A stretch of 64,000 nucleotides of DNA from Symbiodinium kawagutii (GCA_009767595.1 VSDK01023828.1:12483-76482), one strand, 5' to 3'; positions 40,006-53,170 are shown, numbered from the stretch's first letter. Notes: a model not told the origin generated them from the sequence alone. Numbers and translations: made by a program.

Positions 40006-40746
40006 TTAGGTGCACCTTGGTTCGGTGAACCTGCAGATCATCAGACATATGGGCGTGTCCCGTAGATTGAGTGCTCCCAGTGACGGCTCCATAGGCTGTT
40101 CATCAACCAGGATGTCCCTGAAAGCAAGGGTTTCTGCACAAGGATTGCTTATTCGGGAGAGTTTGGGACAGTGATGAGTAAGGAGAGATCCAGTCGGCAA
40201 TAAACCACCATTATTTGATGATACAAAATCAGCGCACAGATTTAGATGGTGAAACTGCGGGTGGTTTAGCAACATCTGAGTTTTCACAATCAAATTAGTC
40301 CTTAAAGAACATGGTAATTGGGACCATTGGATGACCCCTGTAGGTTCCTCAGTGCAAGGTTGGGTCACGAGCTCATTTGTCGATGGAGGTCGAGCCGAGA
40401 GCTCAGCATTTGCTGAGACTAGATTCGACATGGGAGTGGTCAGAGCTTGGGTGCAAATCTCTGGAGCACAAGAGTCATCATTTCTTGAGGGTGGTGTAGG
40501 GATTAGGCCTTCCAGGTGTGGATAGACCCACGTGTGCCGGGTCTTGGTCGAATTTTGGGTACCAGTGACCATTTTCAGAAGCAATCGTTCTGGGAGAAAG
40601 TCAATGTTGCGCAGCCAACGTATTCTTGTGAATGTTGGGTGTCCCCAAACCAAACGAAATCGAGAAGGTTGGGTCACGAAACTATGAGCTTGGATACCAA
40701 TTCTTAGGTCGACCAGTACTGTCTCCCCGGTGAAGCATACTTTCAC
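40006..40746 (-). CDS. Hypothetical open frame, 246 codons
   Basis: The longest uninterrupted minus-strand frame in this repeat-rich part. Segments include FRLVWGHPTFTRIRWLRN and STKTRHTWVYPHLEGLIPTP. No domain is recognised and there are no neighbours to give context. It may be a degraded mobile-element fragment or chance; composition does not decide. Confidence 0.2.
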   Translation of the reverse strand: MKVCFTGETVLVDLRIGIQAHSFVTQPSRFRLVWGHPTFTRIRWLRNIDFLPERLLLKMVTGTQNSTKTRHTWVYPHLEGLIPTPPSRNDDSCAPEICTQALTTPMSNLVSANAELSARPPSTNELVTQPCTEEPTGVIQWSQLPCSLRTNLIVKTQMLLNHPQFHHLNLCADFVSSNNGGLLPTGSLLTHHCPKLSRISNPCAETLAFRDILVDEQPMEPSLGALNLRDTPICLMICRFTEPRCT

Positions 40747-41915
40747 CAGAAAGAGCCGGTAATTAATCTATGCTGTATATGATTACTGTAAGCATAGTTT
40801 TTATCCCCATAGATTTACAAAAAGATGGGATCTATAAATCTATGGAGCTGTTATCGCACACATTGTCTAGGTGCAATGGTGTCTCACCCCCACCTCGCTT
40901 CATCACCTGTCATGGGCATGCCCATCCTGTAGCGTTGTTTGCTCCCACCAGAACCAAGCTCTTGAGGTCTCAGAGGGCCTCACGATCAGCATCTCCAGCA
41001 ACATGGCTAGCAGAGAGTTCCAGCAGCCGAGGAGTTTCTGGCTGTGTCCACGAATGACGCACATCCAAAAGCTGATAGTTGGTGGGTACCGCAAATGATC
41101 ATTTTCGCCGAAAGAAAACTTCTTTTCACAGGGCGAATTTGTGAAGCATTGAGGATACGGGATTTGTTCAGTCTACCGGTCAGTCTTTTTAGTGCTGAAG
41201 ATGGTATTTTGATGGTGCACAGGTTAGAGATAGATGACATGCAGGATGTAGATACCACACCTCCAAGGCACAGGGGTGCATGGTAACCTCACTTTAATAG
41301 TGATGATCGCAAACATACCAAAGTGAAGTTTGTTATTAGGCGCATCACAGCAATTATTTACTTCGCGGAAGTTGCGCATATAGGAAGGGATTGAACAAAG
41401 AGACCTGGAGACACTATCAACCATTGCAGGTGACATGTTGCCCAAGAACGAGGGATTTGGACCATGAACATAGGCAGTTGACGTTCTCATGATAGACGAA
41501 TATCTTGCACCAGGTCCCGGCATGAAGCCCTAAATGTCGTCAAACAAATTAAGCTGTGTGAACTCCTGAAGAATACTCGTCACCAATGATATGGCAGTCT
41601 ATCCCTCGGTCCCTAGTTCATTCTACCCTGGACTTTGAAGGACAGGAATGATCCGATTACCTCCTTTGCATATCTTACATCAGTGACTAGTGGTCAGAAG
41701 AAACTGGACATCTTGTGATCATTACCAGTACTTGCTGACGAATCAGATTCCCACAGCATCACTGGAAAGCTCGCTTCCTTTCTTCAGAGCAGCGACTGCT
41801 GGGTCCCAGGTAGCTGTGCGACAGAGGCTACTTCAAGCCTCCCGAAACAATGCCACGGTGCGAGCCGGCACGGCATGGTCGTGTGAACATGAGATCTTCA
41901 AGCCATATCGGCAGG

Positions 41916-41925
41916 NNNNNNNNNN
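41916..41925. other. Assembly gap (ten N)
   Basis: Ten N residues. The word AAGCCATATCGGCAGG occurs directly before the gap and again at about 41955, so the join may hide a repeat or be a scaffolding error. Confidence 0.98.
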
Positions 41926-42265
41926 GCGGTGTGGGTTGAAAAAAAAATAAAAAAGCCATATCGGCAGGAAAGCTGAAATGTCAAGTCAGCCACTAAGTGT
42001 TTAAGTCATTGTCTTGAGTCAGTATATTATGCCGCGACAGCTGAAACCTTGATTATGGCGAGGAATTCTCATGAATCCGCGGGACAACGAACGTGCATCA
42101 TGTATGCAGCTTTCAACTTGGGTGGGGCAGGAAGGCTTCTCCACATTACTGTTGTTGAGGACGAGATCTTCTGAAACGAGATGTGGGACTCCAATGATTT
42201 CCGCCAAAAATTGGTGAGGAATCTCATGATTTTTGGGCAATTTTTGGCTTCAAGTGTGGGCCATG

Positions 42266-42370
42266 TGGTGGTTTCTCAAAATAGGGGTACCCCCAAATCG
42301 TCGAGTGTTTAACCATTTATAGTGATAAACCAACAATTTTGTTAGGTCTATTCTGAAAAACTCCCATGTG
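42266..42370. mobile_element. MITE-like element, copy b
   Basis: Left end TGGTGGTTTCTCAAAATAGG then GGTACCCCCAAAT; degenerate right end (GTCTATTCTGAAAAACTCCC). Confidence 0.65.
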
Positions 42371-43210
42371 GCTCTCTGATGGTCTCTCCAGGTGTGGCAC
42401 TTCCAAGTGCACCTGGGTGGCAACAGCTTAGAAGCTGCCTCGCGACAGTTACCGCCTGGGAGGCTGGATGGCTTCTGCTGGAGGTTTTTTTTGGAAGCTA
42501 TTGACCGTTAGAGGATTAGCATTGCATTCAACACAATTCCAAATCTTTTTTAAAACATATGTGTGATGAACATATACGTACAATACAAGGTCTCTAAGAA
42601 GTCAATCATGTTGAAGTAGCTTGAACTTGTGGTCATGAGAAGCGGCTATTTGTATTTATGCAGTGTCCAGAAATCCCCAGTGGCTTGCAGGCGCTTCTAG
42701 TACCTGGTTTAGAGGAGTATCTTCAGTATCTTCATTGTGGCAACCATTTCGAAACCATCTTTGTTGGGATCATCCCCGGGCATTTTGACACTGTTCCTGT
42801 AGTTATCCTCTGATATATCAAGTCGTATTTTATGGCTGGCCAGCGCCTTGAGTCTCACGATGCCCCAAACAATGTCCTTTGATGGGGAATCCTTCTCAAG
42901 AGCATGGTTTATGGTACTTGATTATGCCCGGACCTAGCCAAGAACTCCAATCAAGCCAGGCAGGACTATTCATCACGATTTACCGGAAATCAGCAAGAAT
43001 CGATTCCTGTCAAACTCACAAAGAATAGTTTGTGTTTTTAATTCAAACATAGCCGGTTCATTATTCCAGATCTCCCATGCTAAGCCATGATTTGCCGTTA
43101 CTTGGACATTAATCACTTTAAACCAGGAACATGCACCTAATTTGAACCAGTAATATCCATAGTTGGCCATACTTGCTGGTTTATCAACCAGTATCATCCC
43201 CATACTTGGA

Positions 43211-43300
43211 CATATGGTGGTTTCTCAAAATAGGGGTACCCCCAAACCATCCTTGATAGTAATCATTTAGTAGGAATAAACCAACCACTTTTACCATATG
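43211..43300. mobile_element. MITE-like element, copy c (right end degenerate)
   Basis: CATATGGTGGTTTCTCAAAA ... ends TTTTACCATATG; CATATG flanks both ends. Confidence 0.65.
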
Positions 43301-43455
43301 GCTGTGCGTCAAAACCCCGTACCCCTGGTTCCCCCATCATCAACCATTGTTTTCCCTTGTATTGTTGTTTGTCATTATCCCCCATTAGTTGGTTGGTTAA
43401 TATTGACCCATAGCCAGTTCAGGATCAACAAACACCTATGCTTTTGGTAATCATC

Positions 43456-43523
43456 CCTAAATGGTCATTTATAGTAATAAACGAACCATTTTTTGGGTCC
43501 CCTATTTTAAGAAACCACCATAT
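43456..43523. mobile_element. MITE-like element, copy d (left end missing)
   Basis: Shares the core TCATTTATAGTAATAAAC and the right end CCCCTATTTTAAGAAACCAC then CATAT. It lies about 160 bases from copy c in the same orientation. Confidence 0.6.
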
Positions 43524-43541
43524 TACCTGAAGCGATTTCAG

Positions 43542-44857
43542 GGTTCGTTGACCATGGAAACTGGACACGATTTGGACTTGCCAGGCCGCACCTGCGGATG
43601 GTGGGAGCCCCAGCACTGGCCATGACCTGTAGCCGCCAGGCTGTGAGGATGCCCATGCAATTAGAAGCGGATTTGAGGAGGTGGTGAGATTCAGAGTTGT
43701 ATGGGAAGTTTGTGTACAAAAACTCATTGGGAAGTGAGATGCAACTGGATTCAACTGTTGTTGCGAATGGATGTCACAAAAAGGCGAGGTGGTATGCAAT
43801 CTATTCCGTGTACCAAATGCAAGTTGGGTAGATAGAGATCGATCCGCCAAGTGTACTCAAACGCATTCGCTGCTACTTGCAGATTTCGGTGGCATCACGG
43901 ATACTTAATCCCTGGAAGCTAGGGCCTTCAAGCAAATCTCTCACGGCGCCCATCTTGAACACAAAGCTGACACACTGAAGATCATCGGTTTCCGGCACGT
44001 TGAAAGTTGAAGACTGGGGCAATTTTGATGGTTGGAGACTCAGAGACTCCCCCCGAATCCTCACAGTTGGTTGGAGCTACCTCTCCACACCATGGCCGTT
44101 GCAATGACTGGTGCGTCATTGGTCCATCGCCCGTCCCAGGCCCGGCAGGTCCTATGCCAACGGCTGCGGGCCGTGGCGGGTGCAGCCTTGGCTTGGCCCA
44201 AGCCGGGGCCCAGGGCTGGAGACGGTGGCTGGGAGTTGTTGGGTCAAGGCTATACCTGTACCACTCCTATTTTGGGTCAAATCCTATGCTTCAAGCAACT
44301 TATGAGAAGTATGTAACCTCAAAACTTATGTCACCGGTTGGGCATTGGGGAGTTTTGCTGATGAAGTGCAGTTTGGCTGCTTTGAAGATTTGGGGCAATA
44401 GCATATGTACGATTTTCTTGAAAAAATCCAACGGGATGAACAACCAGTTGTGAGAATCTAAGATGGCTCCTTGCCAACACTCTCCGTGCATTTTTTGGCC
44501 TAGGCACAGAGCTTTAACAGGGAATCTTATACGCTCGGTTGGTTGAATTGCATCATCAATCAGGAGACAAACGACAAGCTGTTGGTGATTCATAGTGGCC
44601 AATCTGTGAATGATGAACATTGGTTCACAAGCAACAAGGGGCGCAATGCTTGATGGTTCACAGTTGGCAAATTGATTACAATGTGTAGCAAGGCTTGATG
44701 CCAGATGCCTTGGTGATGAAGTTTGTTGGTTGATCGGTGCATGCCCTACCCACAGGCACGCAAGTCCATCAGGAATGGTTGGTACCTGGCTTTTGCCGTG
44801 CTGGGCATTGTTGGCTTTGCTTCTGTGAATTACTATGACACGTTCTTGCTACTGCAG
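43542..44857 (+). CDS. Candidate three-exon block, membrane protein part
   Basis: Exon 43542-43680 follows GATTTCAG and ends before GTGGTGAG; it encodes FVDHGNWTRFGLARPHLRMV ... EADLRR. Exon from 44067 (after TCACAG; end uncertain, about 44214) encodes LELPLHTMAVAMTGASLVHR then ARQVLCQRLRAVAGAALAWP. Exon 44756-44857 (after CCCACAG, before GTTTTTG) encodes RKSIRNGWYLAFAVLGIVGF then ASVNYYDTFLLLQ, a transmembrane segment. The third exon faintly resembles the S2-S3 region of IP3/ryanodine-type channels (YYDTFLLLQ versus FFxxHLLD), but that is speculation. First-to-second join is in phase; second-to-third needs a GC donor. Function unknown. Confidence 0.4.
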
Positions 44858-44984
44858 GTTTTTGAACATATGATACCTGGTTGACATCCACACTATTGCA
44901 CCAGCACACAATTGGCGAGTAAACATGTGTATGTACGCATAAATCGACATAATTTGCAGAATCTATATATTTTTACGGATATGC

Positions 44985-45030
44985 AAATATGTATATATAT
45001 ATATATTATATATATTATATATATATATGT
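44985..45030 (+). repeat. TATA dinucleotide repeat
   Basis: (TA)n with short interruptions, in an intron-like stretch. Confidence 0.9.
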
Positions 45031-45869
45031 GTGTCAGCATATATGTACAAATACAGTATGCATATGTACAGAGTTGTAGTATACGTTGGCATGCCTTCAT
45101 GTGTAGAGCCATGTGCATCCCCATCCGTACCCGGCATGGCTACTCCTTCCGAGGCCCGGACTTCTATGCGACTGGGTCTCAGAGTTTACCCTAGGAGGTC
45201 ACTGCTGGTGGGTTCGCCGGCATGACCAACCGTGATTCCCTGTCAGTGTTGAGGTTGAGCATTGCTAATAACCATAAATACCATAAACCATCATGGACCA
45301 TCGTTAGCCATCATCAAACATTTTTATCCAGTATTGAGCATTGCCCTATCCACGACAACGCCCTTGTCAACCCTGACGAAGAGCATTCCAGGGATTTCTA
45401 TGGTCAGGTTCGATGGTTCCCAAAGACCTCGCGAGTTGTAGCGACATGACTTTGGAGTTGTGGGCGAACCAACGGTTTGTTTCGAATCAAACGCTGTTGA
45501 AACTTAACAAGTATAGTATAGTCTCTAAAAAGACATCTAAAACTCTAAAGCAATCAATGCCAACGGAATTACTTATTACAACCGACAACAAGACTATATT
45601 TGTAATCTCAAAGTCATACTAATAATGGAATACCATGGCAGACTTGGCAGACTATATTACTTAATTACTAATGGAATCTCAAACTGGCAGACTTTTCTGC
45701 CAAGTCTGAGTCCTTCCAAGGTCCACCTTTTGGTCCCCGAAGAGTCAGGAGAGGCTCCAGGTGCGAGGGGCACGTGGCTGGGGTGGAAGATGAAGCTATG
45801 ACAATGCACAGTTAGCAGATTGATGTATATCTCTGTGCATATAAATATATTAAGTTTTCTTTCCAGATA

Positions 45870-45950
45870 CATATTTGGGTGTTTCTCAAAATAGGGGACC
45901 CCCCAAATCATCCATTATTAATCATTTATAATAGTGAACCACCATTTGTG
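45870..45950. mobile_element. MITE-like element, copy e
   Basis: CATATTTGGGTGTTTCTCAA then AATAGGGGACCCCCCAAATC; core AATCATTTATAATAG; right end reduced to GAACCACCATTTG. Confidence 0.6.
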
Positions 45951-45991
45951 TGAATATCTAGCAACCTATATCTACAAACGTACGGTTTCAG

Positions 45992-46121
45992 GTGGCAGAT
46001 TCCAGTTGTAGTTTCACAAGACTCCCTTGGCTTCGCTGCGAAGACGACCTGCACTGGGGGGGTTCCGGCAAGGTTCCACTTGGTCACACTGGCCAGGGGC
46101 CTGGCCTGGTGTTTTGAAGGG
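45992..46121 (+). CDS. Candidate exon, unidentified protein
   Basis: Follows GGTTTCAG and ends before GTTGTGAG. Encodes WQIPVVVSQDSLGFAAKTTC then GGVPARFHLVTLARGLAWCF. GC content is clearly higher than the surrounding intron-like DNA. Probably part of the same plus-strand gene as the exons at 47.4-53.2 kb, but the phase to the next recognised exon does not match directly, so an exon may be missing or the donor misplaced. Confidence 0.45.
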
Positions 46122-46135
46122 GTTGTGAGGCCCAA

Positions 46136-47368
46136 GTTGCCATGGGACACCTAATCTTGAACAACTAACCAGTTAAGTTGATATCATAAAGTTCCCCATT
46201 CAAACAACTAATGTACTTTGCCTTATTTGCCTAGATTCCAGGTTTCTTTAGGGTTTTGAAGAATGACCAGAGAGGGAAAATGGCAAACACGTGGACCCTG
46301 TCTTTCCGGGATTATCAGCAGTTGGAACATGTCACGCCTGACTACAACCCGTGACCGGCCACTGTTGCTCATCATTATTACCTATTCTCCACCGCTGACT
46401 ACTTCTTATCATCAACTAGTACCTACCAACCTGCACTAACCATTGCGAAACATTTGGCAGAATTAATTTGGTCGCATGGTCACAGGTGATATAAACCTGC
46501 CTGGCAAAGAACTGCGTTGAGAATCAGTGATGACTTGGGAAGGCTTACTGAATCTTACTTACATGTAACATAAAGAATATAGAACAGCAACAAATATGCA
46601 CATGTATATGTTTTATATTTTATATACATTTCCTTAGACTTATAAACCACTATTCATTCAGAGGTGTGTATGAAATCTCCCAAGCGGCCACCAGCCAACA
46701 CAAAGTGGTTGCCCCTGAGTAACCACTTGCAGTGTCCAGGGGATGATTGTTACCCAGGTGAGACAATCTTTTAACAACAGGAGTTGGTATCGTTGTGGTT
46801 ATGGTTGCGGTTGTTGTTGCTGCTACTGCTATCGTGGTTGCAGGAGTAGCCTTGACCGTACGTCCAGATACTTCCTGCTACTAGCTATAATATACAGCCA
46901 AATAACGGACTTATGACAATGTATAGAGTCAATATAAGGTCAATATACGGTCAATACCATTGATTAGAATTGTAGTCTAGTGTATGGTGGATATGTGAAT
47001 AGCTAGTATCAGTCAAGCACGTACAGTACATTATTTATCATTGTAGCCTAGTACATGGTTACTGTAACAGGGTATGTTTGTAGCTGGCCCCATCAAACAT
47101 ATTCTATTACCACATGACTAACCTTTATAAAGGGATGATATAAAGATATGAACCCATGTAGATACTTTTATGTATAGGACATACAATGTGGACAGAAACA
47201 CATTAAACACATAAACATTTAAGCACATATCAGTCATGTGTTTAAACACATATCAGTCAGTTAACATGGACAAGTATATATACACATTAAACATTTTAAA
47301 CACATATCAGTCATGTGAATATGCATAGTTCATGTGTGGTTACAGTTGGGTTCTTCGGATCTTCTCAG
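46136..47368. other. Intron-like stretch
   Basis: Repetitive AT-rich DNA with repeated AACACATATCAGTCA and ACATTAAACA words (47200-47320). No exon recognised. Confidence 0.4.
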
Positions 47369-49736
47369 CACTGAGGCTTGTGAGAAGCCACCTGAGGGGT
47401 GAACTGGCAGATGTCGCAGGGGGCCCTACGAATTGGGAGGGCTGCCTGTTTGGCGGCTGCTGGTATCTTGGGGGCAAGTTGGCAGGGAACAAACATGGGT
47501 AACAGCTGGTGGTGAATCGGTTTCGTGATCAATATTGGTGAATTGGCGTCACTGAAAGACAATGATGTTTATTCACAATCAATCCGGGCGGCGGGTACAT
47601 GGTCAATGGTGGTCAATTGCAGCAATTGTTTAGAAAATGCTTAAGCAGTGTTGGCCTTTGTTGCTGTAACCGACTGAGGAAGCTAAAGCACCTTCACAAC
47701 CGACATTGGCACAAACATTTGAGGGAAATCTGCAGCACTGTGGATGAAACGATTCGGCACCACTGTTTACGAAGCTCTTTAACGAATACCTGTACATCAA
47801 TGTCAATCCTTTCCAATTGCAAGGATTAGCGGTTCTCAGAGAAAAAGCAAAGGAGTCTTTAGAGATTTCTTGCCAATGATGGACTGATTGAGAGAATGTA
47901 TTTGGACGATTTTACAGGGCTTTTATATCATGTTTGGATGGTGTCATTCTCAAGTTTCATGTCATCGTTCTCAGAAACCCAGTTTTCTCTGGACGAGGAT
48001 CCTCAAAGCTGAGGAGACGAGCTACGTGTGCATACATCCTGCGATTGATTCTGGACGCTAATAAGAGGGCAACCGGCAACAAGTGGTATGATATCCATCC
48101 TTGTTGATCATTGTGATGGATCATTCTTACTGACCATCATGCGCCGCTAAACATCATTCGTCATGATCAGCCAAGTCCAAGAATCACAGATCTCCACCAG
48201 CTGACAGTGCTGTCAGTCGCGCTGAGGCCCAGGCGTTGTTGCAGACCGCCCCGAAAGGCTTTGACACCTTGGAAGTGGGTCAGGTGACAACACCCTCGCC
48301 GGTGAAGGAGGGGCAGCGCGGGTTCCGATGTGAGCCACTGATGCAAGTCGGGAGTCATTGGCGATGGTCCTCTGTACCGATGCTTAGCTGTTGTTAATCA
48401 TGATTCATAACAAGTGATTGAGAATATATTGATTAGAATTGGTTCTTCATAAGTCAAGGGTGGATAATGAGTTGCAATGGTTGACAATGATGGGTGCATG
48501 GTTTATTGGTCATGGTTCGTCATGGTAGGCTAGTCATCCATGATAATGCATGATTAGTTTGTAAGGAGAAAGCTACAAAAAGTTCACCACAGTAGATGTC
48601 TTGACACAGGCTGGTCCATAGCCATGTTTGGGAGGTACGTGACCATGGCCACCTGGGTCACCTCGGCTTTCAGGGAGATGTGAACAGAATTGGGTGAATG
48701 AATCTGAGGAAGACTACAGTAGCTTAGGATCAGAAATCCTGCAGTTGGATGAGGCAACTTCTGTGCGCCCAGTGGTGTCCAGATCCCCCACTAATGGGAG
48801 CTCCGACCCAAGGGTGTCTCTAGTGGCAATGGGAATACGGGGTTCGCGGACTAACCTTGCCATCCGAACCAGGACTTCTGGGTGGATGCGAGCGAGGCTG
48901 GGGGAAAGCGTAATGGATTGTGGAGATTTTGTGTTTTCTTTTTGTTGAATCATTGTTGCTTGGTCAGGCAAATGCTGTTTTTTATTTGAATCATTGTTTT
49001 TTTTAGTCGTGTTTTTATGGATTGGAAAGGTGATCATTCTTGCTTGGTCTTGATTGATCACGCATTGTTAGCCATTGTCAAGTACGGTCATCATGAAGTT
49101 TCGTGAATGTTTACCTCTTGCTGCAACTGGAAAGATGTCGCAGTAACTCCTATAGGACTGGCCGATGCTGTTGTGATCAGTTGCTGCTGCCAATTGGACA
49201 GTTGTGTTCTGGAGCTTATAATGATGTCGGTGATTTGTTTGTCATTTCCTCTTCTATCAGATATCTGAAGTATTTGAACGAGCCGAAGCAATCGAATCAT
49301 CTGCCAAGCAGTAAGTTTTCAGCCTCAAGGCATTTTAGATGTGCGTTCGTTTCCCTTGCTTTGTGCAGCATAACCTGCTTTTTGTTGTACAGGTTCTGTG
49401 ATAATCAACGAATTTCCAGGCTTTGTTTCAAGGATTGTTAGCTGCCAGCTTCCGGTGTCCGGTTTGCGCGTGTGACCCCAATTCGTTGAATCTCCGGGCG
49501 TATCTGTTGATGGGAAACCAGCATCTTTTGCATACTAGCATTTAAGGACAGTCCCGTCCTGCATGTCATTCTTGTGTTGGCTATGGACAAACATAACTCA
49601 CGATGGTGATGGTACTGCCAAATGACATGATGGCAATGATCAAGTGGATAGTGTCCAATACTTGGTAAACAGTAATAATGTCTGATCATTGTTAAATGAT
49701 GACATCATGGCAATGGTTAAATGACTGACATGGTAA

Positions 49737-49783
<47 letters not shown>

Positions 49784-52700
49784 ACCACAGAGTTATATCA
49801 TGAATTTGGGCTGTGAAATGATGGTGAAGCATGCTGAAGTGGTGGTTCAATGCATATGGTCAAGTGATGCTTAAGGGATGGTCAACTCATGGTCAAATGA
49901 TGATTAAATCATGGTTTAATGGGTCAAACATATTCAAATCCTCAGAACGTTTGACCTCTAATGACCCATTTCAATATCCAGGGTTCAACAAATTTCATGT
50001 TTCATTAAAACCCATATGGGTTGACTCAATGGATTAACTGACGGTTAAATCCTCACTGGTGAGTGAAATCCTCACTGATGATTAAAACCCTGCACCTCAA
50101 ATGGTCAACTCATGAGTTCAATCCTCAGCCTTCCAGCCACATGGCCAGGAAGTGCTGGACCTGGGCTTGGAGCTCACGGGAGCCAACCTACAGGAGGCCC
50201 GGTGCTGCGGGGCGTTGCCGTAGGCCGGACCCAGCGGTGCCAAAGGGAACCCCCGCAAGGCTAAGCTGCTTGGTACCTTGGTCAATTTTGTTGCGAAGAA
50301 AAAATGACCTCATTTTTTTTGGTACCTTTGTCATTTTGATGTTTGCGCAGCAACTTACCATACTGTTGGGTCGATCGAACAGATGGGTATTCGAATATCC
50401 CAACAGTTGGGTCACGCTTGCAACTGGTCATCGCATGTAAACAGCTGTTCAGGGGATGTAGACCCTGATCGCCATAAATTGGTAGGTGTTTTTTGACCGC
50501 CAAAATGGGAGGATTTCACGGATGGTTGGTGGATGGTAGGTGTGGCTTATCCGCCATCGACTTCCAGGCGTCCATTTCCAAGTCCGTATCTGGCGGATTT
50601 CTGTGGAACCGGGGGCTGAAAGCTGGTGGGGTGACCCAGCGAGCTGCTGGTGTTGGGTTGTTGCTTGGGGTTCGAAGCAACGAATCATGGGGGAAAAACA
50701 TGGGAGAGATGCATATCTTTTGGCACCGACATTGGGAATGTTCTCCAGATATTGCCTAAGATTGTCCATTATTCACCTGTCGGCGAATTTTTGAAAGGGA
50801 TTCTGGATACTCCAGTGGTATGGTGAGAGTTGCCATGGCAAAGTGATGGCTTTCGGTGACTGAAAGGTGACCTGTTGCAATGGGTACAGTGGCTTCAACA
50901 TGCTCCAATTACTTTGCTACATGTTCCTCTTCCAACGACTGGCTATGGACAACCTGGTGTTGCTATGGGAAGGCTGAAACTCAAGAGACTGAGCACATGC
51001 TTCTGTGCTGCTACGCTATTACAACACTTAAATCCCCTTCTTTGGCTCATGACAAGCCATTACAAGCCATTACAAGCATCAAACACCTCCATTTTCGGCT
51101 CCATCACTCGACTGAATACCTCATTTTTTTTCGTTCATTCAACCATCAACTATCAACACTCAATACCTCCACTTAATACCTCCATGTTTGGGTCAATAAC
51201 CATCAACACTCCCCCAGTCCTAACCCCTCGTTGTGGGTCCCCAGGTGACCTCCTGGTGTGGATCGACGGCCGGCCCTCCGCAGAGATGTCTCCGGAGGAG
51301 TTGGGTGCGGAACTGCCGGGAGGCCCAGATGGTCGACAGTGAGGTGATGATTGGTGGGAATGGTTGGTGGGAATGGTTGGTAATGGCGGTAATGATTGAT
51401 AATGGTTAGTGGTAATGTTGATGATTTTTTGATACTGATTGCACCAACTTGAGTAAATGGTTGGTGGTACTGGTTGGTGGTGATGATCGGTAATGATTGG
51501 TGTAATGGTTGATGATGATTGATAGTGATTGGTGGAATGGTTGATGATGATTGATGATAAGCGCCATGGTAATGGTTGACAATGATGATTGTGTACAATG
51601 GCGCTTGATGATTGTTGATACTGGTTGATCATAACTGGTGGGAATGATTGACACTTATTGGTTTTACAAGGATTGGCGCCATGTTTGATATGGAGATTTG
51701 ACAATAGAGAATGGTTTGCGATGGCTGATCTGGGGAGCCTCCTTTTCGAAAAGGACAACCCTGGTTTCACCAAAACTGCCCCTGGTTTTCACGATGGCTG
51801 ATTTGGGGAACATGTTTGTTGACAAAAACAGTGATAATTACGCCTTTCTGCTTCAGACCCATCTAGAGACCAGAGGATGGTTGAAATTTCGTTGGCGGGT
51901 GCTGATCTGAGTACTGGGAGGTCTGTTCTCTTGATGCGGGAGTGCGAATTGGCATATGGGGGTGCTCCAATCTTTCCCAAAGTGATCGTTTTGCACGAGG
52001 GAAACCATTGTTCTTCTAAGCACCACTGATGAAAATATATCTTGTTTGGGGAAAGGTTTTCTGCCAATCCCCTTGACCATGATGCCATGGACCTGTTCCA
52101 CAGAATTTTGTAAACCGAACTAATTAGCTGATCAACACCAACTAGTCAGAGTTCTATCCACCATGCTTCGCCATTTGAAGCATTGGGTCATCTGATTTAT
52201 ACCACGAGCCGGTTTTTGAGACTATGAGACCATGAGTCGTCCACTTGGTACCCAGTGAAGGCCTGGACGTTCCGCAGGTCTGTGGGTGGCCAAATGATTG
52301 GATCATTTCAGAGGGAGGAAAGCATATCATAGGGAAAACATAGAAATGGTGGTTTCTCAAAATAGGGGACCAAAAAAATGGTTGGTTATCTACTGTAAAT
52401 GGTTAATAGTGGATGCTTCGTGGGTACCCCTATTTTAAGAAACCACCAAATGGCGGATGTTTTTCTAAAACACTGCCAGTACGCATCACAGACAGTTGGA
52501 CTGCATACCTATGCTTGACCGCGGTTGCCCTTAGCCATAGTTTCCCAGACAGTCTTATGTGGCATAATGGGGGGACTTTTCTGGCTAAGAAACTTGGGCC
52601 CTTGGGTCCTTGTATCCCTAAGCGCTGAGGAGAGGCGTGCGCCCCTTGCGACTGGGTTTTGTGCAGGGATGCCCAGTGTTGCTGTGTGAGGTGGGTTGAT

Positions 52701-53170
52701 CTCAGAGCTTCAACCATAGGTGAGGAGAATAAGAAGCCCAGAGATCCACTATTGTTGCTCCATTTGTTTCCAAATGATATGTCTGTGAGATTCTGTTTGC
52801 ATACAACGGATGGTTTACTAAGATCAACTGGAGGGTTATTCTTCAGCTTGGAAGTATAATCCACGAACACCAAAATTGATGCTTGACCCGCGAAGAAGGA
52901 CCGGGGTGCCTCAGGGTGCTAAATGTTAATGTTTGGAAAAGTTGAATAAAAGGTATGAAATACTTATTGCATATGGATTTTGATATGGCTCAAGTGAATG
53001 ATGCGTGGGTATTTCCAACCTACTAACCATTATAGATATACTAACCATATCCACAGCTAACCAATGATGGCTGCCACTCCTTGGAGACCTGGGATTTCCT
53101 TTCTACCAATGGACCAAGCAACTTCGCTGCCAGGAGGCCTGGGACCGGCTCCCAGCTCCAATCCCCACTG
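47369..53170 (+). CDS. Multi-exon gene with a PDZ-like domain (eight exons in phase)
   Basis: Exons: 47369-47473 (donor GCAAGT), 48201-48346, 48745-48909, 50137-50203 (donor GCTGCG), 50568-50630, 51245-51331, 52623-52690, 53057-53170. All seven joins are in phase, giving about 260 residues. Exons 4 to 7 read as a PDZ domain: LGLELTG (carboxylate-loop region), VRIWRISVEPGAES, GDLLVWIDGRPSAEMSPEEL (the conserved GDxILxxNGxxxxxMSxEE segment), then GVRPLRLGFVQ (last strand). PDZ domains bind C-terminal peptides and scaffold membrane complexes. Flanking exons (LRLVRSHLRGELADVAGG; FDTLEVGQVTTPSPVKEG; LTNDGCHSLETWDFLSTNGP) are not recognised. The first and last exons of the gene are not found. Single-exon boundaries are approximate, because GC donors leave several options. 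Confidence 0.55.
49738..49782 (+). repeat. GAT trinucleotide repeat
   Basis: About 15 GAT units in an intron-like stretch, followed by degenerate ATGGTCAA/ATGATTAAA words. Confidence 0.9.
52344..52449. mobile_element. MITE-like element, copy f (both ends intact)
   Basis: Left end AAATGGTGGTTTCTCAAAAT then AGGGG; right end CCCCTATTTTAAGAAACCAC then CAAAT. It is the clearest example of the terminal inverted repeat, within the intron before exon 52623. Confidence 0.8.

Larger units (their letters stand above)
37311..43541. other. Repeat-rich stretch without a confidently identified gene
   Basis: Contains tandem ATGGTTGATTA words (38045-38130), CT-rich simple sequence (38395-38440), an assembly gap, two MITE copies or fragments, and scattered short open frames. 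A plus-strand segment at 38533-38640 (MVEAARSAEVPHDMGFFPHR) may be an exon, but support is weak. The 246-codon minus-strand frame at 40006-40746 is listed separately. Confidence 0.35.

Noticed and set aside
41890..41975. Short direct repeat AAGCCATATCGGCAGG as a target-site duplication
   Set aside because: It brackets an N gap, so an assembly artefact is the simpler explanation.
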